Both the position numbers and the translations under genes were made by a program. Shown here piece by piece: positions 17,479 to 26,984 of a DNA stretch of 64,000 nucleotides (position 1 is the stretch's first letter; each line of letters starts with the position of its first letter). Below the pieces are notes generated by a model. It ran no database searches. It saw only the letters and a list, made by a program, of their open reading frames with translations, and was not told where the DNA came from. This DNA is from JARYLZ01 sp964388275 (lineage in GTDB: Bacteria > Bacteroidota > Ignavibacteria > SZUA-365), in assembly GCA_964388275.1 (NCBI GenBank), contig CAYLZD010000015.1, positions 22,881-86,880 of the forward strand, written 5' to 3'.

Positions 17479-18813
17479 ATGTCAGTGAAAATCGCAGCGG
17501 CAGCGGCCTTGATCATCCTGTGTGCGCAATCCTCGTCGTTCGCTCAAAGCTCGACCGACGAGAAATCCTCAAAATGGGATGCCGATGCTCAGTCACAGAC
17601 CTCGACACCGCCTTTCGCACCCGCTTCGCAAAGCACGGAAGAAGACTTGAAAAAGCGGATAGAAGAATTGAAAGGACAGCTCGACGGCATGGATGAAGCG
17701 GTCAAGGAATTGCAGACCGACAGAGATGCTCTGAAGAAAATCAAGGTCAGCGGTTATCTGCAGGTCAATTTCGAGAAAAGTGAAAACCCAAAAGGCCTGG
17801 CCACCGATCCGTATGACGATGGAGATTTCGTGAAGAGCAGGTTCCGCCTCCGTCGAAGCCGGATCAAGGTGCAGTATGACGCCGGAATCGGAAACATGGT
17901 GGTGCAGGCCGACTACTCGAATTCCGGATTCAGTCTGAAGGACGCTTATCTGGACTTCACGGAGCCGTGGCTGAAGATGTTTTCACTTCGTTTCGGCGTT
18001 TTCAACAGACCGGCTTACGAGGTCGAATATTCTTCGAGTCAGCGCGAGTCGCCTGAACGGTCGCGCGTGATACAGGCCCTTTATCCGGGCGAGCGGGATC
18101 TAGGCGTGATGCTGACGGCAGTTCCGCAAGACCTCTTCACACTGCAGCTCGCCGGCTTCAACAACACGATCCGGGGTACTTACAGCCAGCAGAATCCGAA
18201 TTTCGGATCCGAGCCGCTGTATTTCATGGGCCGTCTTACGAAGTCCCTCTCCTTCGGCGATGTCGGGCTCGACGTCGGCGTTCACGGCCGCTTCGGCAAT
18301 GTCAGAGCCAACAGCGGCAAGGTGTTCGAGAGTGATGTGCCGACGAACGGCGCGCCGGATTCGACTTCCATTATGATAGGCGACGGCGTGAGCAAAGGGT
18401 GGTTCGGAGTCGAAGCCCAGCTCTATTACGATTTCCTGGGGGGCATGAAAATACTGGCCGAGTACATAACCGGCGCCGACGTCAACGAACTGACGGCGAC
18501 CCGCAGCGCCTTGAGAAAGAGGGATTTCAACGGTTTCTACGCCATGCTGGTAAAAAACCTCGGCGCTGAGTTCCAGTTGGCGCTCAAATACGACTCCTAC
18601 ACGCCGAATGCTTCGATTTCTGACGACAGAATCAATCTGGTTTCGGAACTGCCCGTGAGCACCATCGGTGTCGGTTTGCACAATTACACGTTCGCGAACG
18701 TCAGGCTCTCCCTCTGGTACGATATGATAAGCACCAAAACCAACGACAGACTGCTGCCGAACGATCCGAAGGACAATCTCCTCACCTTCCGCACGCAGTA
18801 TAGATTCCCCTGA
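17479..18813 (+). CDS. Phosphate-selective porin (OprO/OprP-like)
   Basis: This 444-residue protein has a signal peptide (cleavage near SSFAQSS), a short coiled coil (STEEDLKKRIEELKGQLDGM, continuing to about residue 92), then a beta-barrel from KVSGYLQVNFE on. RFRLRRSRIKVQYDA and the EYSSSQRESPERSRVIQALYPGERDLG region match the porin O/P family. It ends in aromatic Phe before the terminal Pro (FRTQYRFP). The coiled coil fits trimerisation and cell-wall spacing as in OprO/P. Predicted role: outer-membrane entry of phosphate, supported by the pst genes 42 bases downstream. I use the ATG at 17479 over the overlapping 17475 because spacing from GGGGGA is better and the signal peptide starts there. 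Confidence 0.87.
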   Translation: MSVKIAAAAALIILCAQSSSFAQSSTDEKSSKWDADAQSQTSTPPFAPASQSTEEDLKKRIEELKGQLDGMDEAVKELQTDRDALKKIKVSGYLQVNFEKSENPKGLATDPYDDGDFVKSRFRLRRSRIKVQYDAGIGNMVVQADYSNSGFSLKDAYLDFTEPWLKMFSLRFGVFNRPAYEVEYSSSQRESPERSRVIQALYPGERDLGVMLTAVPQDLFTLQLAGFNNTIRGTYSQQNPNFGSEPLYFMGRLTKSLSFGDVGLDVGVHGRFGNVRANSGKVFESDVPTNGAPDSTSIMIGDGVSKGWFGVEAQLYYDFLGGMKILAEYITGADVNELTATRSALRKRDFNGFYAMLVKNLGAEFQLALKYDSYTPNASISDDRINLVSELPVSTIGVGLHNYTFANVRLSLWYDMISTKTNDRLLPNDPKDNLLTFRTQYRFP

Positions 18814-18855
18814 ACCGGCAACGACACTCTCATTACTAAAGGAAGGATCGCACAT

Positions 18856-19674
18856 ATGTTGAACTCAATCATAGGAAAAGGCCTGCTGCTGGGCTCCGTG
18901 TTCGCTCTCAGTACCGGTTTCAGTTCCGTCGACAAGGTGACGGTGAAGGGATCCGATACGATGGTCATACTTTCGCAGCGTTGGGCCGAACGTTTCATGT
19001 CGAAAAATTCGAACATCTCAATACAGGTGACCGGAGGCGGATCGGGAACGGGCATCTCCGCGCTGATCAACGGAACTACGGATATCTGCAACGCGTCGCG
19101 TCCGATGAAACCCTCGGAAATCAAGAAACTCAAGGAGCGTTTCGGCACGATGGGCGTCGAAATCCCCTGCGCGAAGGACGGCTTGTCGCTCTATCTGCAT
19201 GAGTCCAATCCTGTGGATAATCTCACTCTTCAGCAGATCAAGGACATTTATACCGCCAAGATAACAAACTGGAAAGAGGTCGGCGGAAAAGACGCCAAGA
19301 TAGTCCTTTATTCGCGCGAGAACAATTCCGGGACGTATGTTTACTTCAAGGACAACGTGCTCAAGGGCGATGACTATTCGGCCTCGTGCCTCAATCTGCC
19401 GGGCACCGCGGCCGTCGTAAACGCAGTGTCGAAGGATCCCAGAGGCATCGGCTACGGCGGAGCCGCATACGGCAAGGGAATCAAGGAAGTGAAAGTGAAC
19501 GGATTCGCTCCTACCAAGGCCAACATCGTCAACGGCAAATATCCCATCACCCGTTTCCTTTACATGTACACGCGGAACAAACCCACGGGAGCGATGAAAA
19601 AATTCATCGATTGGATACTCAGTCCGGAAGGTCAGGAAGTGGTCACCACCGTCGGATACTTCCCGGTCAGATAG
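18856..19674 (+). CDS. pstS: Phosphate ABC transporter, substrate-binding protein PstS
   Basis: This 272-residue protein has an N-terminal signal peptide (about 1-22) and the PBP-like fold of PstS. VKGSDTMVILSQRWAERF starts the mature domain. GGGSGTGISALINGTTDI and SRENNSGTYVYFKDNV supply phosphate-binding loops, and RGIGYGGAAYGKGIK the hinge side. Ribosome site AAAGGAAGG lies about ten bases upstream. The length matches short PstS proteins. It is the second gene of the operon porin-pstS-pstC-pstA-pstB. Confidence 0.95.
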   Translation: MLNSIIGKGLLLGSVFALSTGFSSVDKVTVKGSDTMVILSQRWAERFMSKNSNISIQVTGGGSGTGISALINGTTDICNASRPMKPSEIKKLKERFGTMGVEIPCAKDGLSLYLHESNPVDNLTLQQIKDIYTAKITNWKEVGGKDAKIVLYSRENNSGTYVYFKDNVLKGDDYSASCLNLPGTAAVVNAVSKDPRGIGYGGAAYGKGIKEVKVNGFAPTKANIVNGKYPITRFLYMYTRNKPTGAMKKFIDWILSPEGQEVVTTVGYFPVR

Positions 19675-19805
19675 CGCGGCCCGGCGAAGCGGAGCACGGG
19701 AAGCGACGGCGCCTTCGCCCATGCTGAGAATCGGGCAACGGCGGTGTCGCGTCCCCGTCCATGCGGGATGCAAAGTGGGATGAAGATATCAGAAAAGGTC
19801 ACAGA

Positions 19806-21098
19806 ATGAACGAAGGCGAGAACGCTCATACGGGCGGCGGGAAGACGCCGCAGGATCGAGCTGCTTCGGAAGGGGCGTCGACCCGCAGGAACCGCGCAAT
19901 CCCGAACAGGTTCCTGCGGCATAAACCGCTGAAGTACGGGAAGAAGCTGTATCCGGGTGAGTTCATAGCCGAACGCCTCATACAGGGCGTTGCCATAATG
20001 TCCATTGGCGTCATACTCGCCATTTTTTACTACGTATTCCAGGAGTCGACCTGGGCGTTCCGAGCCCACGAGGCATCCGCGGATAATGCCGCCGTCGAAA
20101 CGCTTTCCGGACAATATGCTCCGGAAAGCTATTCGCCTGCCGGAGACGAGCGGGATTCCGCGGAAGAGGAACTCCGTCCGGATACGTACGGCGGAGAGAT
20201 TATCGGCACAGCGGAGCAGGAGGCCGGGGTTCCCGCCGAGTCCGCCGGTTCGCTGCGGCACGGCCGTGACGCTTCGTTGAGCCTCGAGACGTCGGGCAAC
20301 AACGATCCTGTCGAGATCAGGCAACTGCTGCTTCCGAACGACATAATCGACAATGTTCCCGCCTATATCTGGCAGCCGATCAGCCGCGTGCCCAAATACA
20401 GTTTCGTGCCTCTGATGGTCGGCGCATTGAAGGTCACGATAATCGGCATACTCATCGCCTCGCCCATCGCCATTCTGGCCGCGCTTTTTACAACCTCTTT
20501 CGCGCCCCGATGGATGCGCGAGATACTGAAGCCTGCAATCGAAATCCTGGCGGGTTTCCCTTCCGTGGTCATCGGTTTCTTCTGTCTAATCACCATCGCT
20601 TCCGTGATGCAGGAAATCACCGGTTCCGTCTATAGATTGAATTCGTTGGTCGGAGGCATCGGCATGTCCCTCGCCGTCATCCCGATAATTTTCACGGTCA
20701 CCGAGGACGCCTTGTCGGCGGTGCCGAGATACATGAGGGAGGCGAGCATAGCACTTGGAGCTTCGCGCTGGCAGACGGCCTGGAGGGTGGCGCTTCCGGC
20801 AGCGACACCCGGGGTATTCGCCGCCGTCATACTGGGTTTCGGACGGGCTTTCGGCGAGACGATGATCGCCCTGATGGCTACAGGCAACGCGGCTATGGTA
20901 TCGTGGGATATACTCGAATCCGTGAGGACGATGGCGGCGACAATCGGTGCGGAGATGGCGGAAGTGGAGTTCCAGAGCGTGCACTACGGAGTACTGTTCC
21001 TCATCGGCGCAATTCTCTTCGTTGTGACATTCACCCTGAACGCGGTGGCCGAATTTTACGTCCGGCGGCGTCTGATCAGGCGTTTCCAGGGGAATTGA
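19806..21098 (+). CDS. pstC: Phosphate ABC transporter permease PstC, with long periplasmic insert
   Basis: I start at ATG 19806 (AAAAGG upstream); the ATG at 19761 has no ribosome site. The 430-residue protein has TM1 at about 60-78, then a hydrophilic acidic insert (about 82-195) before the permease core (200-425). The coupling EAA loop is PRYMREASIALGASRWQTAW (about 307-326). E. coli PstC is about 319 residues, so the insert accounts for the extra length. The insert carries many Glu, Ser and Ala residues and lies on the predicted periplasmic side, perhaps contacting PstS. It overlaps no neighbour and ends 3 bases before pstA. Confidence 0.93.
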   Translation: MNEGENAHTGGGKTPQDRAASEGASTRRNRAIPNRFLRHKPLKYGKKLYPGEFIAERLIQGVAIMSIGVILAIFYYVFQESTWAFRAHEASADNAAVETLSGQYAPESYSPAGDERDSAEEELRPDTYGGEIIGTAEQEAGVPAESAGSLRHGRDASLSLETSGNNDPVEIRQLLLPNDIIDNVPAYIWQPISRVPKYSFVPLMVGALKVTIIGILIASPIAILAALFTTSFAPRWMREILKPAIEILAGFPSVVIGFFCLITIASVMQEITGSVYRLNSLVGGIGMSLAVIPIIFTVTEDALSAVPRYMREASIALGASRWQTAWRVALPAATPGVFAAVILGFGRAFGETMIALMATGNAAMVSWDILESVRTMAATIGAEMAEVEFQSVHYGVLFLIGAILFVVTFTLNAVAEFYVRRRLIRRFQGN

Positions 21099-21101
21099 GC
21101 T

Positions 21102-22391
21102 ATGAAATCGAATCGCATGAGACCGATATTGGCGGCCGCAGGCGCTTTCACGCTGGCGCTCTCCATTTTGATTGTCCTGCTGTTGATGATTCCATGGCAA
21201 TTGGCCGCGCTCGGTTTCACGATCGCCGTTGCGGGAATGGTGTACCTCTGGACCAAACTGGGCGAGAAGAACAAGCGCATGGTCAGCGAGAATATCTTCA
21301 TTATACTCTCGGGCGGCGCGGCCATGACAATAGTGGTATTCGTGCTCTATTTCATGGTGAGGATTTTTCTGCTGAGCGGAGGCCATCTGTCCTGGGCCTT
21401 TTTCTTCGAAGCGCCCACGGAGGGAATGACGGAAGGAGGGATATTCCCGGCCATTATCGGCACCGCCATGCTGGTGATCATAATGGCTCTGGCAGGAGTG
21501 CCGGTCGGGACTATCACGGCGCTTTATCTCACGGAATACGCGAGCGAGGCCTCGGTTGTCGCGCGTTTCATACGTTTTGCCGTCAACACACTCGCCGGTG
21601 TGCCGGCTATAGTTTTCGGCCTGTTCGGCCTCGGATTCTTCATAGGGACTCTCGGCAAGCAGATGGACGTTTGGGCGCACAACAGCCGCATGGAAAAATT
21701 GGAGGCCCTGATGATCTCGTCCGATTCGCCTTTCGCCGGAGACGGCAAGGCCACGGCCGCGGAAATCGCGGCCATGTTCGGCCGCGACGACGCCGCATAT
21801 TGGCTTGAACAGACCGCGCAAACCAGGGCGCTCGCGGAGATTCACGGTGAAGAGACTCCAATCGCTTCGAATATCGCAAGGCAATACTACTCCGAAAACA
21901 AGAGACCGCACTGGGGACAACCGGCCATAATATGGGCCGCGCTGACCATGGCGCTGCTGACACTGCCCGTCGTTATAGTTTCGGTGGAAGAAGCCATCAA
22001 AGCCGTGCCCAAGGATCTGCGGGAAGCCAGTCTTGCGCTTGGCGCCACGAAATGGGAAACCATAAGGAGGGTCGTCATCCCCGGAGCGTTCTCAGGAATA
22101 CTGACAGGAGGGATACTGGCCGTAAGCCGGGGCGCCGGCGAGGTGGCGCCCATCCTTTTCACCGGCGCGGCCTATTATCTGCCGGAACTTCCTCTGTCTT
22201 TGAATTCGCAGTTCATGGAGCTGGGATATCACATTTACGTGCTGACCACACAATCGACCGATGTCGAAGCGACCAAACCGCTGCTCTACGCCACTACTTT
22301 CACTCTGCTGATTCTGACCTTTGCCTTGAATTTCTCAGCCATATTCCTTCGTTCCCGCGTACGGGCGCGGCTTTCCCGTTTGGGACAATAG
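21102..22391 (+). CDS. pstA: Phosphate ABC transporter permease PstA, with insert
   Basis: This 429-residue permease has two extra N-terminal helices (about 8-50) before the usual PstA core. An inserted hydrophilic segment lies at about 186-270 (WAHNSRMEKLEALM to EIHGEETPIASNIA). The core has GVPAIVFGLFGLGFF and the EAA loop DLREASLALGATKWETIRR (about 305-323). E. coli PstA is about 296 residues. Both permeases in this operon are thus enlarged. It follows pstC by 3 bases and precedes pstB by 17. Confidence 0.93.
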   Translation: MKSNRMRPILAAAGAFTLALSILIVLLLMIPWQLAALGFTIAVAGMVYLWTKLGEKNKRMVSENIFIILSGGAAMTIVVFVLYFMVRIFLLSGGHLSWAFFFEAPTEGMTEGGIFPAIIGTAMLVIIMALAGVPVGTITALYLTEYASEASVVARFIRFAVNTLAGVPAIVFGLFGLGFFIGTLGKQMDVWAHNSRMEKLEALMISSDSPFAGDGKATAAEIAAMFGRDDAAYWLEQTAQTRALAEIHGEETPIASNIARQYYSENKRPHWGQPAIIWAALTMALLTLPVVIVSVEEAIKAVPKDLREASLALGATKWETIRRVVIPGAFSGILTGGILAVSRGAGEVAPILFTGAAYYLPELPLSLNSQFMELGYHIYVLTTQSTDVEATKPLLYATTFTLLILTFALNFSAIFLRSRVRARLSRLGQ

Positions 22392-22408
22392 GGCCATCCG
22401 AAAAAAAG

Positions 22409-23173
22409 ATGAAAGACCGGGAAGCAAAAATATCGACACGGAACTTGAGCCTTTTCTACGGCGACAAACAGGCGCTGAAGGACATATCGATGGATATTTA
22501 TCCGAACAGGGTAACCGCGCTGATCGGCCCTTCCGGCTGCGGGAAATCCACACTTCTGCGCTCGATGAATCGAATGAACGACCTCATCGAAGGCGTGAAA
22601 ATCACAGGCGCCGTCACGATCGACGGCTTGGATATTTACGACAGGAACATTGACGTCGTGGAACTCAGGAAAAGGATAGGTATGGTATTCCAGAAGTCCA
22701 ATCCATTTCCGAAATCCATCTACGACAACATCGCGTACGGCCCGAGGGTCAACGGCATACGCGACAAAAAGCGGCTCGACGAGATCGTGGAGGAAAGCCT
22801 CAAAGCCGCGGCGATCTGGGACGAAGTCAAGGACCGGCTCAAGGATTCGGCGCTCGGATTATCGGGCGGGCAGCAGCAGCGACTATGCATAGCGCGAAGT
22901 CTCGCCGTCAATCCGGACCTGATCCTGATGGACGAGCCCGCCAGCGCGCTGGATCCGATATCGACGGCCAAGATCGAGGAATTGATCTTCGAGTTGAAGG
23001 AAAGCTACACGATTGTGATAGTCACGCACAACATGCAACAGGCGGCCCGTGTGAGCGATCATACAGCCTTCTTCTATCTGGGCGAGTTGATCGAGTACGA
23101 TCGGACTCGTACACTGTTCACGAATCCGGCGATGAAGCAGACGGAAGAATACGTGACAGGCCGTTTCGGTTGA
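22409..23173 (+). CDS. pstB: Phosphate ABC transporter ATPase PstB
   Basis: This 254-residue ATPase starts at ATG 22409 (MKDREAKISTRNLSLFYGDK). It has Walker A GPSGCGKST, Q-loop FQKSNPFPKSIYDNIAYGPR (the PFPKS/YDN signature of PstB), ABC signature LSGGQQQR, Walker B LILMDEPAS and the switch His in VTHNMQQAARVSD. Length matches the family. It closes the operon. No phoU, phoR or phoB follows: the next gene is convergent, 15 bases away. Confidence 0.96.
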   Translation: MKDREAKISTRNLSLFYGDKQALKDISMDIYPNRVTALIGPSGCGKSTLLRSMNRMNDLIEGVKITGAVTIDGLDIYDRNIDVVELRKRIGMVFQKSNPFPKSIYDNIAYGPRVNGIRDKKRLDEIVEESLKAAAIWDEVKDRLKDSALGLSGGQQQRLCIARSLAVNPDLILMDEPASALDPISTAKIEELIFELKESYTIVIVTHNMQQAARVSDHTAFFYLGELIEYDRTRTLFTNPAMKQTEEYVTGRFG

Positions 23174-23188
23174 GATGCCGAAGGACTA

Positions 23189-23722
23189 TTAAAACAGGTA
23201 CATTCTGACGCCGATCGCCGCCTCGAAATCGAGAGCGGGTTCGGGGACGAAGCCTATCAGCGGATTGAGTTCAAGAAAGACTTCGAGACCCGGACGGTTT
23301 ACGAAGTAGTTTATGCCGGCGACTCCCCGGGCGGCGACTGAAACCGTGGTGGAATAGTACCAGCGCGAACTGTCCGCGTTTGTATCGAAGAGTAGATACC
23401 GTCCCTTGTCACCGAAACCGACGGCGCCGCCGAAGCCGGCATATACGTTCAGCCGGTATTCAGTGCGAGGGAACAGATAGAAGAATTGCCAGACGTAATC
23501 GGCGTGCACGCGTGGATAGCCCATCATCGAGTGTCCCAGGCCGAAATCGTATGCTGTCGTGGAAGACGCCCGCCATTTCAGAGTGATGGCGGTCGGTTCA
23601 CCCAGGGAAAAACCGAAGCCGAATCGTTTGCCCGGGGGCACCTGCCCGTAGCTCTCCAGAGCCGCGCAGAAAAACAGAATCAGCGGAAGTATGCGCAGCG
23701 CGTTTCGCTTCATTGGTCGCAT
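23189..23722 (-). CDS. Hypothetical outer-membrane beta-barrel protein
   Basis: This 177-residue protein has a signal peptide (cleavage near ESYGQ) and alternating strands: FGFGFSLGEPTAITLKW, EYRLNVYAGFGGAVGFG, SVAARGVAGINYFV, ending EAAIGVRMYLF with a terminal Phe, typical of outer-membrane barrels of about eight strands. GGAG sits six bases before the ATG at 23722. The function is unknown. It converges with pstB. Confidence 0.78.
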   Translation of the reverse strand: MRPMKRNALRILPLILFFCAALESYGQVPPGKRFGFGFSLGEPTAITLKWRASSTTAYDFGLGHSMMGYPRVHADYVWQFFYLFPRTEYRLNVYAGFGGAVGFGDKGRYLLFDTNADSSRWYYSTTVSVAARGVAGINYFVNRPGLEVFLELNPLIGFVPEPALDFEAAIGVRMYLF

Positions 23723-23747
23723 GGATATCTCCGTTTTGAGTTGCCTC

Positions 23748-24080
23748 TCAGGGCGCTTCTTTTGTCGGCTGCTTTGTCCGGTTTTTCGGGCCGCTGTCCG
23801 GTTCGAGGCGCAGTTTTTCCTCGACTGTCCGCTTCACGTCTCTGGCGCCTTCTTCCAGAAGTTCTTTACCGGATTCGAGCACCTCGCCGCCGTGCTTCAC
23901 GAATTGTTCGCGGGCGAAATGATAGACAGCGCCTCCCGAAAGCAACAGCACGAGTCCGGCTAACAGGGCGAACTTGAACAATTTCTTTATTATCGAGATC
24001 ACGAAGGCGGCTGCGACGACCAGCAGCGCCGCGGAGACGAGCGGATTCTCGGACAAAAACTGCGTTAATGCTTCGGTCAT
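23748..24080 (-). CDS. Small membrane protein with amphipathic C-terminus
   Basis: I start at ATG 24080 (MTEALTQFLSENPLVSAALL); the open frame upstream is not protein-like. The 110 residues comprise one or two hydrophobic helices (about 13-60: LVSAALLVVAAAFVISI and LFKFALLAGLVLLLSGG) and a charged helical tail (GKELLEEGARDVKRTVEEK). I do not recognise a family. It ends 25 bases before the barrel gene at 23722, so the pair may be co-transcribed. It is divergent from the PspC gene. Confidence 0.6.
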   Translation of the reverse strand: MTEALTQFLSENPLVSAALLVVAAAFVISIIKKLFKFALLAGLVLLLSGGAVYHFAREQFVKHGGEVLESGKELLEEGARDVKRTVEEKLRLEPDSGPKNRTKQPTKEAP

Positions 24081-24342
24081 GATTTGCGCCCGTGAAGAGC
24101 CGGAAATGATGATGGCTTGAGTTTCAAGCGTGTATGCGCTTCCCTTCGGAATCCGCGGAGCTTCAAGAGCGCAGCTTGGAAAAAGCGGAGAAGCGTGTCT
24201 ATTGTGAAATGTAACAAGGCAGCGGTTAATTGCAAAGCGCGATGAGAATGCAACAATCGGATCGGTGGATCGTATCATTCCTTTGCCCGCGCAAGAAGTG
24301 TCGGGCTGCGTGAAGGAAAAAATTCCTCAAGGAGGACGAACC

Positions 24343-24786
24343 ATGAAAAAACGGCTTTACAGATCCAGGAAAGAGCGCATGATAGGCGGCGTCGCGGGCG
24401 GAATAGCCGAATATTACGACGCCGATCCGGTCCTTGTGCGCATCGCGTTCGTCGCCCTGGTGTTCGTTCACGGCATCGGCGCAATAGCTTACTTCATCCT
24501 CTGGATTGTCGTGCGTCGCAGGCCCATGTTGCCGCTTGACCGGGAGGCCGAAAACGGACGCGTATCCGCATTCGAGGAAAACGCCGGCACCGTTGTTGCC
24601 GCCTCGCAAACGGAAGCGGCGACCGACGAGAACGGCAGGGGAAACGTGATCATTGGCGGGATACTGATAGTGATCGGCGCGATATTCCTGTTGGACAACT
24701 TATTTCCCGGCATGGTGTTCAAGGACTTGTGGCCCATCGCCCTGATCGGTCTCGGCGCGGGAATACTTTGGCATGCATGGAAATAA
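24343..24786 (+). CDS. PspC domain membrane protein
   Basis: This 147-residue protein starts MKKRLYRSRKERMIGGVAGGIAEYYDADP, the PspC signature, followed by a helix pair (IAFVALVFVHGIGAIAYFILWIVV). The second half has IIGGILIVIGAIFLLDNLFP and FKDLWPIALIGLGAGILW, the LiaF/DUF5668-like two-helix unit. Ribosome site GGAGG lies at 24331. PspC proteins act in phage-shock or envelope-stress responses at the inner membrane. The next gene repeats the same two-helix unit, indicating related functions. Confidence 0.87.
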   Translation: MKKRLYRSRKERMIGGVAGGIAEYYDADPVLVRIAFVALVFVHGIGAIAYFILWIVVRRRPMLPLDREAENGRVSAFEENAGTVVAASQTEAATDENGRGNVIIGGILIVIGAIFLLDNLFPGMVFKDLWPIALIGLGAGILWHAWK

Positions 24787-24810
24787 CCATTTATCATGCG
24801 GGAGGTTGTC

Positions 24811-25710
24811 ATGAAATCCGGTAGAATTTTTTGGGCCTTGTTTTTCATCGCGATCGGCGTGCTCGCCTTGCTGGACAACGCGCTGTCGCTTTCCTGGGAC
24901 TGGTCGGCCCTGCTCTCCTGGTGGCCTGCGGTCCTGATTCTTCTCGGTCTGGCCATCATGCTGAAGACTTCGAGGTTCAGGTGGATTGTAATCGGGTGCG
25001 CCGGCTTTCTTGTCGGGATCGTTGCATTTGCCTTCCTCAACAGGGGTTGCGATGTGATAGACACGGACTGGAATTCCGACGCTCCGACGGTCAAGCAGAC
25101 TCTTTTTGAAAAATACGATTCCGCATACGACCGCGCCGCTTTCTTCCTGGATGCCGGCGCCGGGCGTTTCCGGATTCTGGACAGTGCTGTCGAATTGATT
25201 GCCGCGGAAGCCCGCAGCAGCATCGGCGGCTATCGGCTCGATATCCAGAGCGACGACAGCATGAAAACCGTCACGCTCTCCATGGACGGCCGCAAGGTCA
25301 ACTTCCGAGGAAGGGCCGCCAACTCAGTCGACATACGGCTGAACACCCGGCCCGTATGGGATCTGAACCTTGACATAGGCGCCGCTAAAGCGGATTTCGA
25401 TCTCAGCCGCTACAGGATTCGCGACCTCGAACTGGACGCGGGAGCGGCTTCGGTGACTCTGAAACTGGGCTCTCGAAATCCTGAAACCCAGGTTCGAATC
25501 GGCACCGGAGCATCATCGATCAAGCTCAGAATTCCGGAATCGGCCGATTGCGAGATAAGGAGCGAAACCGGGCTGTCAAGCACTGTTTTCACGGGTTTCG
25601 ACAAATCGAGCGACGATGTGTATGTCTCCAAGGGGAGCGGAGAAGTTACGTCGAAAATCCGGATAGATATCGAGGCGGGCGTATCTAGTATCAGAGTCGA
25701 GCGCTACTGA
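24811..25710 (+). CDS. LiaF-like / toastrack-domain envelope protein
   Basis: I start at ATG 24811, since GGGAGG lies just before it; an in-frame ATG at 24796 has no ribosome site. The 299-residue protein has a helix pair (about 5-48), a third hydrophobic segment (IVIGCAGFLVGIVAFAFL), then a long beta-helical region (about 100-299) with repeated G-A-(A/S)-S patterns: LDIGAAKADFDLSRY, LDAGAASVTLKLG, IGTGASSIKLRIP, IEAGVSSIRVERY. This is the toastrack/LiaF C-terminal fold. In Firmicutes LiaF inhibits the LiaRS cell-envelope stress system; here no kinase is adjacent, so only an envelope-stress role is inferred. It forms an operon with the PspC gene. Confidence 0.82.
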   Translation: MKSGRIFWALFFIAIGVLALLDNALSLSWDWSALLSWWPAVLILLGLAIMLKTSRFRWIVIGCAGFLVGIVAFAFLNRGCDVIDTDWNSDAPTVKQTLFEKYDSAYDRAAFFLDAGAGRFRILDSAVELIAAEARSSIGGYRLDIQSDDSMKTVTLSMDGRKVNFRGRAANSVDIRLNTRPVWDLNLDIGAAKADFDLSRYRIRDLELDAGAASVTLKLGSRNPETQVRIGTGASSIKLRIPESADCEIRSETGLSSTVFTGFDKSSDDVYVSKGSGEVTSKIRIDIEAGVSSIRVERY

Positions 25711-25741
25711 CCGCCTGAAATCAATACAGCTGAATAACGAG

Positions 25742-25767
25742 ACGCCGGTTCAATGGACCGGCGTTTT
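25742..25767 (+). terminator. Intrinsic terminator after the PspC/LiaF-like operon
   Basis: An 8-bp stem ACGCCGGT/ACCGGCGT with loop TCAATGG is followed by TTT. It separates the operon from the next gene pair. Confidence 0.8.
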
Positions 25768-25868
25768 CGCATGGCATGATCGCACCGATGTTTGCAAGCC
25801 GGCAGGGTATTGGTATTTTTGTTTTCAGGCATTTCCGGCGGAATCCACCGTATCCATACGAGGATGAA

Positions 25869-26984
25869 ATGAGCACGACACCGAAAAACGTAACCGGCGC
25901 CATCGCATTCGGCGCGATGACGATATTGGTGTTCTCTCTGTTTCTGCTTGCGCAGACAATCGTCGCCGAGTTCCTGGTAGGGCGTTTCTTTCAGGGTGTT
26001 GAACTGTATCAGGGCATCATTCCGGGCAAATGGATAATGATGAACAGCCTGGTGCAATCCGACAATTACACTGAAAACCTGAAACTCAGACGTCTGGACG
26101 TGATGGACAAGCTGAAAAGCGGCGAATATGATGCCGCAAACGCGTCAACCAACGTACTGATCGGCAAGCAGGCGCTTCGTGATTTGACCAGGGAGACTCA
26201 GGGCACACTCTATTTCATCGATCCATTGCTGGCGTTCGCTCCGATATACGTGTTCGTTTCACTGGTTGTCGCGTTTCTCATCTCCATGTTTCTTCCGATC
26301 GGGAATCGCAGCAGCCTGATTCGATCGAGTCTGCAGAAGGAGTTCGACCGCATGGAGTTCGCGCTGAGAAAACAGTGCGGTTCTCACAAGCTGGAGTTCG
26401 ACCACCTCATGGCCATGACCGGCTCCGAAAGAGAGAATGCCATCCGGAATTCCACTCTTCCCGAAGTCACGGTACACGAAATGGCCGATTTCACATCCGT
26501 GCGCGAATGGCTCGCGGGAGAACGGGGCAGTCCTTTTGTCCCGATGAAGTTCTATTTCAGGTACCGGCTTGCCGGAGGATACGGCAACGTGATACAGGGA
26601 TTGGTTGCGGGCGGCGCCGCTGTGCTGATTTTCGTGATCGGTTTGCGCGGATTGAAATTCATTCCTTCGGAGGAACCCTCGCTTATTCTGATGTCGCTCT
26701 CACTGGAGTTCATTCTCCTCATCGTTCTGATGTTCACCTTCGCCGGTTCTCCGCAGGAAGAACGGCTAGACCGTGTGGTCAAGGAACTAGAGGCTGAACA
26801 GCGCGACGCAATACACAGCCAAACCGAGGCTCTGCAGGAAATCTTCGACCGTATGCGGAGCGACGTGACAAGAAAGACGGACGGCGAGTCCATTGCGGAT
26901 TTCGAGGAAAGACGGCTTCTCGACGAGGTGGTCAACGTTCTGTTGAAGAAAACCGGCGCGGGCGGCGGCAGGAATGACAACTGA
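25869..26984 (+). CDS. Four-helix membrane protein of unknown function
   Basis: I start at ATG 25869, with GAGG upstream; the upstream extension lacks coding character. The 371-residue protein has hydrophobic helices at about 14-36, 122-142, 244-264 and 275-297, in two hairpins. An extracytoplasmic domain (about 37-120) lies inside the first hairpin, and a soluble domain (about 150-240) between the hairpins. The C-terminal 70 residues are coiled coil (ELEAEQRDAIHSQTEALQEI onward). I know no family. The stop overlaps the start of the downstream ATPase gene by 11 bases, indicating translational coupling and probably a shared complex. Confidence 0.7.
   Translation: MSTTPKNVTGAIAFGAMTILVFSLFLLAQTIVAEFLVGRFFQGVELYQGIIPGKWIMMNSLVQSDNYTENLKLRRLDVMDKLKSGEYDAANASTNVLIGKQALRDLTRETQGTLYFIDPLLAFAPIYVFVSLVVAFLISMFLPIGNRSSLIRSSLQKEFDRMEFALRKQCGSHKLEFDHLMAMTGSERENAIRNSTLPEVTVHEMADFTSVREWLAGERGSPFVPMKFYFRYRLAGGYGNVIQGLVAGGAAVLIFVIGLRGLKFIPSEEPSLILMSLSLEFILLIVLMFTFAGSPQEERLDRVVKELEAEQRDAIHSQTEALQEIFDRMRSDVTRKTDGESIADFEERRLLDEVVNVLLKKTGAGGGRNDN

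Noticed and set aside
20586..21920. Long minus-strand open frame across pstC and pstA
   Set aside because: It is rich in His, Arg and Gln, typical of an antisense shadow of GC-rich membrane genes; pstC and pstA are certain.
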